From the NCBI GenBank assembly GCA_013152535.1, contig JAADGE010000063.1, positions 1-44,326 of the forward strand: a DNA stretch of 44,326 bases, read 5' to 3'. This document shows, one piece after another, positions 33,912 to 43,131 of this stretch (position 1 is the first letter of the stretch; each line of letters opens with the position of its first letter). The stretch comes from Chlorobiota bacterium (GTDB lineage: Bacteria > Bacteroidota > Bacteroidia > Bacteroidales > JAADGE01). The translations under genes were made by a program, and so were the position numbers. Under the pieces are notes generated by a model that was not told the DNA's origin, did not search any database, and saw only the letters and a program-made list of their open reading frames with translations.

Positions 33912-36900
33912 ATGAGAAGAATAATCCTTTCCCTTTCGTTATTACTCCTATTATCTGATTTCAGTAATGCACAAATATATTCGTTTGGCTCTCCGTTTAT
34001 TAAAAATAACAATATTAAAGAGTATAAAGCTGCCGGTCCGAATTGGGCTATAATTAAGGACAAAAGAGGTGTCATGTATTTTGCTAATGATGAGGGGGTA
34101 CTTGAATATGACGGTGTAAATTGGAGATTAATTAAACTGAAAACACTTGCAAGGTCTTTGGCTATAGATTCTGCAGGCATTATTTATGTCGGCGGAGATA
34201 ATGAATTCGGATATATTCAACCGGACTCAAAAGGTAATTTATATTATACTTGTTTATCTGACAGTTTGGATGAGAACTTGAAAGATTTTGCAGAAATTAA
34301 CAGTGTTTTTGCTACGAATAACGGAATTTACTTTTGTTCAAAAAAGAAAATTTATAAATATTCAGATAAGAAAATTTCAGTCATTGAACTTACTAAAGGC
34401 GGATTTGTAAGTTTTTACGTGAATAATATTTTATATTACGGAGATTATTATAACGGTTTATATAAAATTGAAAATGATAAACCTGTTATTTGTAAAGGTG
34501 GCGGATTCTACTCAAAATCTGACATTTTAAGTATTATTCCTTATGCTGATAATGAATTACTTATTGCTACCAGTAACAATAAAGGTTTTATTTATAACAC
34601 TCAAACAGGAATTTCTAAGAATATTGAGACTGAAGACATAAAAGTTTTAGAATCTTATCTTAAAGATGCACAAATGTATGTTAACGGTGTAAAGAATATA
34701 AAATCCGGTTATATTATTAATACTTTATACAGCGGAGTTTTTTATGTGGATAAGAAATTCCGGATTATCGGACATTACAATAAAAGTACCGGAATGCAAG
34801 ATGAAACAGTTATCAGCAGTTATTTTGAAAATACAGGATATATTGAACCTGTATGGTTTGGATTATATAACGGAATTGCAAGAATAGAACTCAATACGCC
34901 CATACGTAAAATACCTGATAATATGGGCTTATCCGATGAGGTTAATGGAATTACCCGATTTGATAATGACCTTTATTTTGCTTCTATTTCCGGTGTTTAT
35001 AAATTGGACTATGATAAGTTAAAAAATGATTATAAATTCAAAATTATCGATAAAACAAATCAACAACAATGTTGGTCATTTTATAAAACGGATCATAAAT
35101 TAGTAGCTACAAGTTTCGGTTTGTATGATATTATAAAAGATAAATTGGTCAGTAAAGCCGATAATCATACCTATAAGCTGATTCCTTATAAGAATTCTGT
35201 TTTTGCGGCAAAAGTTGAAGGTTTGGTCGAATACACTTATGACGGAAATTTTTTCAAGTATAAAAATAAAATAAATGCAATTAAAACCGAAATAAGAGAT
35301 TTAGATACAGATTCATATGGTAATTTGTGGATTAAATCAAGTAAAAATGAATTGATAAGATTAACGATAAATCAGAATGACACCATTGTTAAATATATGA
35401 CTGAAAAAGACGGTTTCCCGAAGACAGAAAAGATTTATTTTTTTAAATATTCGGGTAAATTATACTTTTCAACAGATACTAAACTCTTGGTTTATAACAA
35501 TGAAAAGAAACAATTGGTTGAAGAAACAGAATTGAAAGAAAAATTTCATAATGCATTAATAAATATTATGGATTTTGCATCCGACAATAAGGGTTCTTTT
35601 TATATCAGCAAAAATGTCAATAATTTTAATGAAATTATCAAAATTAAAAAACAAAAAAACGGAAATTTTAATATTGACAGTACAACATTTAAACGTTTGC
35701 CTCAAATGAAAACTAAATCTCTTTTTCCGGATAAAAACGGTTTGGTTTGGATTTCGACTTCTGAAGGTTTATATGTTTATGACCCTAAATCAGATATTCT
35801 TTCGCAACATTCATTTAAAACCTTAATCAGAAAGGTCATTAATAACGATTCCGTAATTTTCGGCGGAACCTATTTTGAAAACGGAAAAGTCAGTATCACA
35901 CAACCTGATTCATTTATTCCTTATTTTGATTATAAAAATAACTCTGTTTCATTTCATTATTCATCAACTTATTATATTGAAGAGAAAGAGACCGAATATT
36001 ATACATACCTTGAGGGTTATGACAAAAGTTGGTCAAAACCGACGAAAATTACTTTTAAGGATTATACAAATTTGTATGAAGGTGATTATATTTTCAAAGT
36101 TAAAGCAAAAAATATTTACGGTACAGAAGGTGAAGTCGCAGAGTATGCTTTTACTATATATCCTCCGTGGTATCGAACACTGTGGGCATACATTGCCTAT
36201 ATAGTATTGTTTGTTGTTTTTGTTTGGTTGTTGGTTAAGTTTAACATCAGACGCTTACAAAAAGATAAAGAGCATTTGGAAGGTATTGTAAGAGAAAGAA
36301 CAGCTGAAATTACGCATCAAAAGGAGGAAATTGAAGAAAAAAACCATCACATTACATCCAGTATTGAATACGCAAGCAGAATACAACAAGCATTGCTTCC
36401 GCCCGAAGAATTGATAACTGAATATCTTCCGGATCACTTTATTTTATATAAACCGAGAGATATTGTAAGCGGAGACTTTTATTGGTTGAAACAGATTGAT
36501 AACTATACAGTTTATGCAGCAGCAGATTGTACCGGGCATGGTGTTCCCGGTGCATTTATGAGTATGTTAGGTATTTCTTTCCTTAATGAAATAGTAAGTA
36601 AGAGTCAGGTTAACAAGCCTTCAGAGATATTGAACGAACTTCGAAAAAAAATTAAAAGCTCATTGAGACAAACCGGAAAAGATAATGAATCAAAAGACGG
36701 AATGGATATAGCAGTGTGCGTTATTGATAATAAACGTATGATTCTAAATTATGCCGGTGCTTATAATCCTCTTTTTATTATCAGAAAAGGAGAATTGAAA
36801 GAAATAAAAGCAACCAGAAACCCAATCGGTATATATTTAAGGGAAGTGCCTTTTGAGAACCATGAATTAGAACTTGAAAAAGGAGATGTTTTATATACTT

Positions 36901-37097
36901 TCTCAGACGGATTTGTTGATCAATTCGGCGGAGAAAAGCAAAGTAAGTTCAAAGCTCAGAATTTTAAAAAAATTCTTCTTGAAATTTATGATAAATCAAT
37001 GAAAGAACAAAAAACAATTCTTGATAAAACAATTCTTCAATGGCAAGGAGATGCTGAACAAACAGATGATATTGTAATTTTCGGGGTAAGAATATAA
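33912..37097 (+). CDS. Beta-propeller sensor with SpoIIE-type PP2C phosphatase
   Basis: The ATG at 33912 (MRRIILSLSLLLLL) starts a signal peptide; the frame is also open upstream, but the promoter overlaps that part. The 1061-residue product has a large periplasmic sensor of propeller-type repeats (about 20-660) and a Y_Y_Y domain (about 670-760). One membrane helix (about 765-785), a coiled coil (about 790-835) and a cytoplasmic SpoIIE phosphatase follow (IVSGDFYW, DCTGHGVPGAFMS, FSDGFVDQFGGE, TDDIVIFGV). It probably dephosphorylates an anti-sigma-factor antagonist or similar in response to an external signal. It uses the periplasmic arrangement of hybrid sensors, with a phosphatase in place of a kinase. 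No partner gene is adjacent. Confidence 0.88.
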   Translation: MRRIILSLSLLLLLSDFSNAQIYSFGSPFIKNNNIKEYKAAGPNWAIIKDKRGVMYFANDEGVLEYDGVNWRLIKLKTLARSLAIDSAGIIYVGGDNEFGYIQPDSKGNLYYTCLSDSLDENLKDFAEINSVFATNNGIYFCSKKKIYKYSDKKISVIELTKGGFVSFYVNNILYYGDYYNGLYKIENDKPVICKGGGFYSKSDILSIIPYADNELLIATSNNKGFIYNTQTGISKNIETEDIKVLESYLKDAQMYVNGVKNIKSGYIINTLYSGVFYVDKKFRIIGHYNKSTGMQDETVISSYFENTGYIEPVWFGLYNGIARIELNTPIRKIPDNMGLSDEVNGITRFDNDLYFASISGVYKLDYDKLKNDYKFKIIDKTNQQQCWSFYKTDHKLVATSFGLYDIIKDKLVSKADNHTYKLIPYKNSVFAAKVEGLVEYTYDGNFFKYKNKINAIKTEIRDLDTDSYGNLWIKSSKNELIRLTINQNDTIVKYMTEKDGFPKTEKIYFFKYSGKLYFSTDTKLLVYNNEKKQLVEETELKEKFHNALINIMDFASDNKGSFYISKNVNNFNEIIKIKKQKNGNFNIDSTTFKRLPQMKTKSLFPDKNGLVWISTSEGLYVYDPKSDILSQHSFKTLIRKVINNDSVIFGGTYFENGKVSITQPDSFIPYFDYKNNSVSFHYSSTYYIEEKETEYYTYLEGYDKSWSKPTKITFKDYTNLYEGDYIFKVKAKNIYGTEGEVAEYAFTIYPPWYRTLWAYIAYIVLFVVFVWLLVKFNIRRLQKDKEHLEGIVRERTAEITHQKEEIEEKNHHITSSIEYASRIQQALLPPEELITEYLPDHFILYKPRDIVSGDFYWLKQIDNYTVYAAADCTGHGVPGAFMSMLGISFLNEIVSKSQVNKPSEILNELRKKIKSSLRQTGKDNESKDGMDIAVCVIDNKRMILNYAGAYNPLFIIRKGELKEIKATRNPIGIYLREVPFENHELELEKGDVLYTFSDGFVDQFGGEKQSKFKAQNFKKILLEIYDKSMKEQKTILDKTILQWQGDAEQTDDIVIFGVRI

Positions 37098-37138
37098 AAC
37101 AAAGAGAAGTAAATCATCTGAGTTTACTTCTCTTTGTT
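37098..37138 (+). terminator. Hairpin terminator after the phosphatase gene
   Basis: A perfect 16-bp stem (37098-37113 with 37123-37138) around a 9-nt loop starts directly after the stop codon. Confidence 0.8.
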
Positions 37139-37346
37139 ACTTTTGTGTCAAGATAATTCCGAAGAACTTGTGCAAAGCTAAAAGCTTGAGTTCGATATAA
37201 GCAAAAAAGCATTAAAACGAGGTGATTACTTCAATAATAAATTTATAATTTACTGAAAAACAATTCTTCTTTGTTTACTGAAACTCTCCGGTTATTTTTC
37301 TGAAAATTACCAATTGTTTTTGGCAACATTACCAAAATAAGTATAT

Positions 37347-37385
37347 AAAAAACACGTTGACGTAATTTTTGCCAACGTGTTTTTT
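37347..37385. terminator. Hairpin terminator before the large T9SS gene end
   Basis: AAAAAACACGTTG (37347-37359) pairs with CAACGTGTTTTTT (37373-37385). T runs occur on both strands, so it can end the minus-strand secreted-protein transcript and block read-through from the plus strand. The roughly 200 bp between the two terminators hold nothing I recognise. Confidence 0.78.
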
Positions 37386-37404
37386 GTTAAACAATTATAG
37401 TCTG

Positions 37405-40299
37405 TTATTTTTTTATAAATTTACGTATGTAAACTTTATTATTTGTGTTAATTTTTGCAAAATAAATACCCGGATTTAAATTTGACAGACTAAGTTCCGA
37501 ATGTTTAGAATTCAAGATTTTTTGAACTATCGTTTTTCCCGTTATATCAATAATTTGTATTTGTGAATTATCCGAATTTGTAATAATTGTAAGAAAGTTA
37601 TTTACAGGGTTCGGGTAAATATCAACATTATTTGAAATATTATTTATTCCGACGTAAGCATTTACCGTAACATCAAAGTTGCAATCTGTTGTATTTCCGG
37701 CATTGTCAGTTACTGTCCAAGTTACGGTTGTTGTTCCTGCTGGAAACTTAGCTCCGTCAAGTGTATTTGCAGAATTAAAATCGTTAATTACACTTGCAAC
37801 GCCGCAATTATCATCAGTCGCATCCGGGTCAAATTCGGTTCCCGAAACGGTATATGTATTTGAAGTATCAGCCGTAACATTTTGGTTTGCGACACAAGAT
37901 ATGGTCGGCGGTGTATTGTCGCTGATTATAACATTTTGTGTTTGCGTTGCAATATGTCCGTTTCCGTCGTCATAAGTCCATAAAATTTGAGAGGAATGTG
38001 TAATCGGTAACGTAACATCATAAGTTCCGGCAAGTGTTCCCGAACAGTTCTCGGTTGCTGTAGGTGCCGTTAAGTTTGCAATTTCACATTCACCGGTTAA
38101 ATCGGGCAAATCGGCAACATCCGGAACCGGATTTTTAAAATCTAAAGGACAAGAACTGACAAAATTTGAGTTTGATCCGGTAAGGGTAAAATTGTTCAGC
38201 ATTCCGTGATAATTATTATTTGTCATATCGGGAACATAAGTAATTGATGTATTATCTCCGGTAGCAATTCCTCTGTTAAAATTGTAATAAGCAATAAGAC
38301 CGGCTGACTGCGGATCAATTTCAACATTCATATCATTCGAAATATCCCCACTGCTTCTGGCAAAATTCCATATACGAACTTCATCAATCATTCCGTAAAA
38401 ATAATTGTCGTAAAACTGAGAAGCTCCGATATATAAATCTTGATTATTCGACAAGATATTATCTGTAAAAGTGACGGAATTTATAGGATTCTCGTCCACA
38501 TATAAATATAATTGATTACCTCCTACTTTTGAATTATTTTCATAAACCATTGCTACATGATGCCATTGTTCATTTGTAACGGCTCTGCTCACCGTTTGCC
38601 AACTTGCTCCCGTTCCTGCTACCGCTGTTATACTTGTCCCGTTATATTCCAGAGCATAACCTGTTCTGCCTCCTGAATTTGCGTGTTTTGAAATAATGTC
38701 TTGATTTCCTTTTTTGAGAGGCGGATAAGCATAAAACCAACATTCTACGGTAAAGCTTCCGGAAAGCTTAAGAGCCGAATTATTCGGAACGGAAACAAAA
38801 TCATCTGTTCCGTCAAAAGACAGGGTATTATCACCGGTGTAGGAATTTATTTGTGTCGAATATTCGTCATCAAGCGTATTTTCATCGTTTGCCAGTGCTG
38901 TTTTTACGGAAAAATCATAAATTCCCTCCGTTGAAAGATCAATTGTCTGAGTAAAAGTATAATTTACCGAAGCCCCCGATGCCAATGTCCCGGGATAAGT
39001 TTTATTAATTGTGTTTCCGTTGAATGTATAGCTTACGGGAAAATTCGTTTGATCGTTTGTACCGCTGTTTTTTATTGTAATTTCTACCGGCATTTTATCG
39101 TTGAAATTTTTAACCGGTTTATTAACAGAGACAAGAGTTAAATCATTAGCATTTGCAGCAGGTTGCCACGAAAGGAAAGGATAACCGCTGTTTGTTACCG
39201 CATCAATTGTCCAATAATCGTTTGTTCCGTTTGCTGTTTCTCCGACAAAATCCCAAGAATTATCGGTAAATGTTGTTTCGGTTTTCATTTCTGCGGTTGT
39301 TTTGCTTGTAGCACCTATTGCCGTTGCTTGCTGCGTTACTTCGGAATCGAAAAAGTTATCCGTATAAGTATTCGGATCATATTCATCACCTACAAAACCT
39401 TTATCGGTTGCATCGCCGCAATAAACTGTTCCGGTACTGAAACAATAGCTTATTGTTCCGCCGGATGAACGACCTGCAAAACTTCCGATACCGGCATTTG
39501 TTCCGCTTGTTCGTGTAACAGATGCCATACTGTATGAATTTGATATTGTTCCGTGATTATAACCGATTAATCCGCCAACATCAGAGACACCTGAAACCTC
39601 TCCCAAGGTGTATGAGTAACTGACTTCAGCATATCCTCCGCTGGATACAGGAATATCTCCGACAAGCCCGCCAATCCAGCTGGTTCCCGATACGGTACAA
39701 TTTGCATAAGAATTAGTTAATTTTGAATAGTAATTTGATCCTTCGGAATATAACCGACCAATAATACCGCCGACACAACCGTAACCTCCGGTAACTTTTC
39801 CCGTAACGATGATACTATCAAGCAAAGCATTAGAAACAGAACCGGATAAAGCACCGACATCTTGATTTCCTACAATTGTTACATTTTCCAAAATCATATT
39901 TTTAATTACGGATAACGAACTTGAACTTACGCCTTTTACATATCCGAAAAACCCGATGTATTGATCAGCACTTTTGTCTATGTTTAAATTCAGCAACTTA
40001 AAGTTTTGACCGTCATAATTGCCGGAAAAACCTAAAGTGTAATCACCCATAGGTTCCCAATTTGCTATTGAGCTCATATCAATATCGGCAGTTTGTATGT
40101 AGGTTTTATCCCATTCGGAAGAATTAGCATTCAACCATATTAAATTGTCAACCGTTGCAATTTGATACGGGTCGGAAGTTGTGCCGCTGCCTGCAGGTTG
40201 TGTTTGAGCAAACAAATTGCCGACTGTTATCATTCTCAATATCAGCAAACTAACAAGCAGTACTTGTGCTGTTTTACGAAATAGTTTTTGTCTTTCCAT
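37405..40299 (-). CDS. Large T9SS surface protein with GLUG, LamG and HYR domains
   Basis: The 964-residue protein has a signal peptide (about 10-32). Residues about 45-330 contain GLUG-type repeats (GGLIGYNHGTISNSYS and similar), as in some surface peptidase and adhesin proteins. A CARDB-like domain is at about 388-480. A LamG/concanavalin-type domain lies at about 495-680 (LSFDGTDDFVSVPNNSALKL to MIDEVRIWNFARS). An HYR-type domain (about 790-885, TPPTISCVANQNVTADTSN) precedes the sorting domain (IYPNPVNNFLTI to YIRKFIKK). It is probably exported to the cell surface for binding glycans or neighbours. It is the last gene of a minus-strand run behind the two-component genes. Confidence 0.88.
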   Translation of the reverse strand: MERQKLFRKTAQVLLVSLLILRMITVGNLFAQTQPAGSGTTSDPYQIATVDNLIWLNANSSEWDKTYIQTADIDMSSIANWEPMGDYTLGFSGNYDGQNFKLLNLNIDKSADQYIGFFGYVKGVSSSSLSVIKNMILENVTIVGNQDVGALSGSVSNALLDSIIVTGKVTGGYGCVGGIIGRLYSEGSNYYSKLTNSYANCTVSGTSWIGGLVGDIPVSSGGYAEVSYSYTLGEVSGVSDVGGLIGYNHGTISNSYSMASVTRTSGTNAGIGSFAGRSSGGTISYCFSTGTVYCGDATDKGFVGDEYDPNTYTDNFFDSEVTQQATAIGATSKTTAEMKTETTFTDNSWDFVGETANGTNDYWTIDAVTNSGYPFLSWQPAANANDLTLVSVNKPVKNFNDKMPVEITIKNSGTNDQTNFPVSYTFNGNTINKTYPGTLASGASVNYTFTQTIDLSTEGIYDFSVKTALANDENTLDDEYSTQINSYTGDNTLSFDGTDDFVSVPNNSALKLSGSFTVECWFYAYPPLKKGNQDIISKHANSGGRTGYALEYNGTSITAVAGTGASWQTVSRAVTNEQWHHVAMVYENNSKVGGNQLYLYVDENPINSVTFTDNILSNNQDLYIGASQFYDNYFYGMIDEVRIWNFARSSGDISNDMNVEIDPQSAGLIAYYNFNRGIATGDNTSITYVPDMTNNNYHGMLNNFTLTGSNSNFVSSCPLDFKNPVPDVADLPDLTGECEIANLTAPTATENCSGTLAGTYDVTLPITHSSQILWTYDDGNGHIATQTQNVIISDNTPPTISCVANQNVTADTSNTYTVSGTEFDPDATDDNCGVASVINDFNSANTLDGAKFPAGTTTVTWTVTDNAGNTTDCNFDVTVNAYVGINNISNNVDIYPNPVNNFLTIITNSDNSQIQIIDITGKTIVQKILNSKHSELSLSNLNPGIYFAKINTNNKVYIRKFIKK

Positions 40300-40351
40300 T
40301 TTTCTTCTATTTAAAGGTTTAATAAATTTTTAATTTTATTGTTGTTATAAA

Positions 40352-40735
40352 TTATTCTGAAAATGCCGTAAATTGTCTTATTTTTTTTTCAAATATCGAT
40401 TTATCCGAACTTTTAAAAATAACACCTTCCGCACCTGCACGGACTGCTGCTTCCGAATAAATTAATTCTTTAAAATCGGAAAGCAGAATAATTTTAATAT
40501 CCTGAGAATATTCTTTCATTTTTTTAATAAATTCGACACATTTATAAGTTCCGATGTTTAAATCCAAAAGGATACTGTTAAATTTTAGTTTGTCTTTAAA
40601 AATAAAACTGTCAAAATCATCAAAATCCGCAACGACTTCGAAATACTCAATTTGATTCAGAATTGTTTTTAAACTTAAGCGAAAATCTTTATTCTTTTCA
40701 AGAATAATAAAACGCAGTATTTTAGGAAACATCAA
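40352..40735 (-). CDS. Solitary receiver-domain protein with altered acidic pocket
   Basis: The 127-residue protein is a lone response-regulator receiver domain. The phosphoacceptor Asp58 (SILLDLNIG), Ser86 (LLSDFK) and Lys108 (VIFKSS) are present, but the usual Asp-Asp metal pair near the N-terminus is replaced by LEKNKD (Glu13, Lys14). It could be a weakly phosphorylated or phosphorylation-independent regulator. It lies 120 bp downstream of the NarL-type regulator and 52 bp before the large T9SS gene, so it may modulate the same pathway. A TATCTTTG element on the minus strand (40747-40754) lies very near the start and would give an almost leaderless mRNA if used. Confidence 0.8.
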   Translation of the reverse strand: MMFPKILRFIILEKNKDFRLSLKTILNQIEYFEVVADFDDFDSFIFKDKLKFNSILLDLNIGTYKCVEFIKKMKEYSQDIKIILLSDFKELIYSEAAVRAGAEGVIFKSSDKSIFEKKIRQFTAFSE

Positions 40736-40855
40736 TTATTTTTCGACAAAGATAAGGCACAAAAAAAGATTGAGTAAGAGGGAAAAGTCTTATTTAAATT
40801 AAGTATTTACCGGTATTTTTCGTCAGAGTTTTCCCTTAGCGAAGGGATAATTCGG

Positions 40856-41494
40856 TTATTTTATTGAGAAGAAATTATTTTTTACAGCCCAAATTAATAA
40901 TTCTGCCGTATTTCTGACTTGTGCTTTCTGAAAAATATTTGTTCGATGCGTTTCAACAGTTTTAATACTGATGAACAACTTTTCGGCAATTTCATGTGAA
41001 GTTAAACCGCTGCATACTAAATTTAAAATTTCGATTTCTCGTATGGTAAGGCTTTCATTTTTACCGCCGGGCAGAAGGGAATTAAATGCTAATTTTTGTA
41101 AAATTTCCTGACTGAAATAGTTTCCCCCGGAATACACTTTATTTATAGCTTGCTGCAGCTCTGTTTTATTTGCTTTTTTTAAAACAAAACCTTTGACACC
41201 GGCACTAATCATTTGTGTATAATTAATTGTGTCAGAGAACATTGAAAGTGATATTATATTCAAAGAAGGGTATAAATCAAGTGCTTTTTTTGTTGTTTCA
41301 AAACCGTTTATTTCGGGCATGTCGATGTCCATTAAAACAATATCGGGCTTGCGGGTTTTCAGAAAATCAAGAAATAAAAAACCGGAATCGGTATCAAATA
41401 TAACGTTGAAATTTTCAATTTGGCTCAACACAAGTTTAAGTCCGTCTCTGAATAAATCGTGATCATCAACTATTACAATATTAATCTTTTTCAT
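40856..41494 (-). CDS. NarL/LuxR-type response regulator
   Basis: A 212-residue two-domain regulator. The receiver domain has Asp10-Asp11, phosphoacceptor Asp56 (VLMDIDMP) and Lys106. The LuxR-type HTH occupies about 145-205 (LTIREIEILNLVCSGLTSHE, then KTVETHRTNIFQKAQVRN). It starts inside the last 14 bp of the histidine kinase gene, so the two form a translationally coupled pair. The targets are not visible; the large T9SS gene downstream is one possibility. Confidence 0.92.
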   Translation of the reverse strand: MKKINIVIVDDHDLFRDGLKLVLSQIENFNVIFDTDSGFLFLDFLKTRKPDIVLMDIDMPEINGFETTKKALDLYPSLNIISLSMFSDTINYTQMISAGVKGFVLKKANKTELQQAINKVYSGGNYFSQEILQKLAFNSLLPGGKNESLTIREIEILNLVCSGLTSHEIAEKLFISIKTVETHRTNIFQKAQVRNTAELLIWAVKNNFFSIK

Positions 41495-42770
41495 TTTTTT
41501 TAATTTCTATATACGGAATTTTAATTTCTGCATACATTCCTTTTTTAAGATATTTTTCGAATTTAATTTTTCCGTCCAGAGAGGTAATTCTGTTTTTAAT
41601 ATTTTTCAGACCCAAACCGCTGTTTTCTTTTGTTTTTTCATCAAAATCAAAGCCAATGCCGTTATCAGAGTATTGTATTATTAAATGATTATTTTTTTTC
41701 ATAATTTTAATTTCCGCAACGGATGCTTCGGCATGTTTGATGGTATTATTAATAAGCTCTGTTACAGCCCTGTAAACTGACATTTCGTATTTTAAATCAA
41801 AACGATTCAGGACATCAAAATTCAAATCAAATTTTATGTGTCCGCTTATATTTATTTGATTGATAAATGCTTTTAGTGCCGGAATAAGTCCGTAAGTTTC
41901 AAGAATTTGAGGGCTGATATTGTGTGAAATTCGAGAGATATCTTCAACAGCGTTTTTTATTATTTCTTTTAATGTTTTTTCAATGGAGCTTTTATCTTCT
42001 TGCGGTGCATCAATATATGCCTGAAAATAGAGATTAATTGCTGAAAGGACGGGACCCAAACCGTCATGCAAATCGCTTGCAATGCGTTTTCGTTCTTTTT
42101 CTTCAGTCAGGATTACGGTTTCAACTAATTTTTGTTTTATTTTTTTCTTCTCCTGTATTCTTAATTGAAGCTCGGTATTTATTTCGGACAAATCCTGTGT
42201 TTTTTGTTTCAGTTCATAATTATTCTTTTTTAGTTGTATTAATATTGTATGAATGATGTAAAAAATAATTGTACTTAAAAGCAAAAAGTGTAAAATACGT
42301 GCTGTGATACACGCAAATTCGCATTCTGTAAAGTTGTAATTTAACGGAATAAAACTGTTTTTTGTAACAATTAAAAATCCGCCGGTGCTTATAAGTATGA
42401 TTGTAACGAACAAAACAATTAAGGCATCCCTTTTTCCGGACACAAGCAAAACGTAAATAACGGCAAGCAAGAACCACAATCCGGACATATCAATTAATCC
42501 GAGCATTAAGGTAAATATGCCTCCGAAAAAAAGCAGAATAATAAAACTTATCATTTTAAACGGAAAACTTATACGTTTTCTGAAAAATGCCAATATTCCG
42601 ACCAATATACTTAATGCCGGAGGAATAAAACGTACAATTGTATATTCGCTTTCTTTAAGAGCAAAAAAAATAACAATATTTAACGGAATTGCCAATACTG
42701 CAACCAATACAAGACTTGTGTCGGTGAGATTTTCAGTTATTTGAACGGATATTTTATTTTTTCCGGGCAT
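41481..42770 (-). CDS. NarX/DesK-type membrane histidine kinase
   Basis: The 429-residue kinase has an N-terminal membrane region of six or so helices (about 18-180) with only short loops, then a coiled coil (182-225). The HisKA_3 phosphorylation site is at ERKRIASDLHDGLGP (His235). An HATPase domain has ELINNTIKHAEAS, YSDNGIGFD and GLGLKNIKNRI. It lacks a large periplasmic sensor, so it may sense the membrane or a signal inside the bilayer. It is the cognate kinase of the overlapping NarL-type regulator. Confidence 0.92.
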   Translation of the reverse strand: MPGKNKISVQITENLTDTSLVLVAVLAIPLNIVIFFALKESEYTIVRFIPPALSILVGILAFFRKRISFPFKMISFIILLFFGGIFTLMLGLIDMSGLWFLLAVIYVLLVSGKRDALIVLFVTIILISTGGFLIVTKNSFIPLNYNFTECEFACITARILHFLLLSTIIFYIIHTILIQLKKNNYELKQKTQDLSEINTELQLRIQEKKKIKQKLVETVILTEEKERKRIASDLHDGLGPVLSAINLYFQAYIDAPQEDKSSIEKTLKEIIKNAVEDISRISHNISPQILETYGLIPALKAFINQINISGHIKFDLNFDVLNRFDLKYEMSVYRAVTELINNTIKHAEASVAEIKIMKKNNHLIIQYSDNGIGFDFDEKTKENSGLGLKNIKNRITSLDGKIKFEKYLKKGMYAEIKIPYIEIKKNEKD

Positions 42771-43131
42771 TTTTTATTTTAATTAAATCAGAAATCAAAG
42801 ATAAAATTTTCTGAGAAAAACACTTGTGAGAAAAACACTTGTGTTTGGTTGAATATTTAACCAAATCGCTATGGATTAAAAATTTATAGATTTGGTAAAA
42901 AGAAAAATGAAATTTTTCATTCTACTATCCAATTATATTTATGTGAATTCGGTTTGTCTCTGTGAAGAGTTTGATTGTCTTTTGAACTTATTTCAGAATC
43001 TTAATATGTTGATTTGCTTATGATTATGGAGATGCTGAACCGCGAAGTATCTCAGCGAAGCTAAATAAATTCAGCATAAACTGTGTTAAAAACCAAAAAA
43101 AGATTATAATTACTTTTTAAATATTTTCTTT
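42771..43131. other. 361-bp gap with small repeats
   Basis: No gene seen. It holds an exact 15-bp tandem duplication (TGAGAAAAACACTTG at 42812-42826 and 42827-42841), an inverted repeat TTTGGTT/AACCAAA (42844-42865) in the upstream region of the kinase gene, and a hairpin with arms ATGCTGAA and TTCAGCAT (43032-43077). The inverted repeat could be an operator; the last hairpin looks like a dispersed intergenic repeat. Confidence 0.5.
42812..42841. repeat. 15-bp perfect tandem duplication
   Basis: Two identical copies of TGAGAAAAACACTTG lie head to tail, 42-71 bp upstream of the kinase start. This looks like a recent slippage event, or a doubled binding site. Confidence 0.7.

Noticed and set aside
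39400-39800. Repetitive stretch as a CRISPR-like array
   Set aside because: The repetition is at protein level (GLUG motifs in the secreted protein), with variable bases and no constant repeat-spacer pattern.
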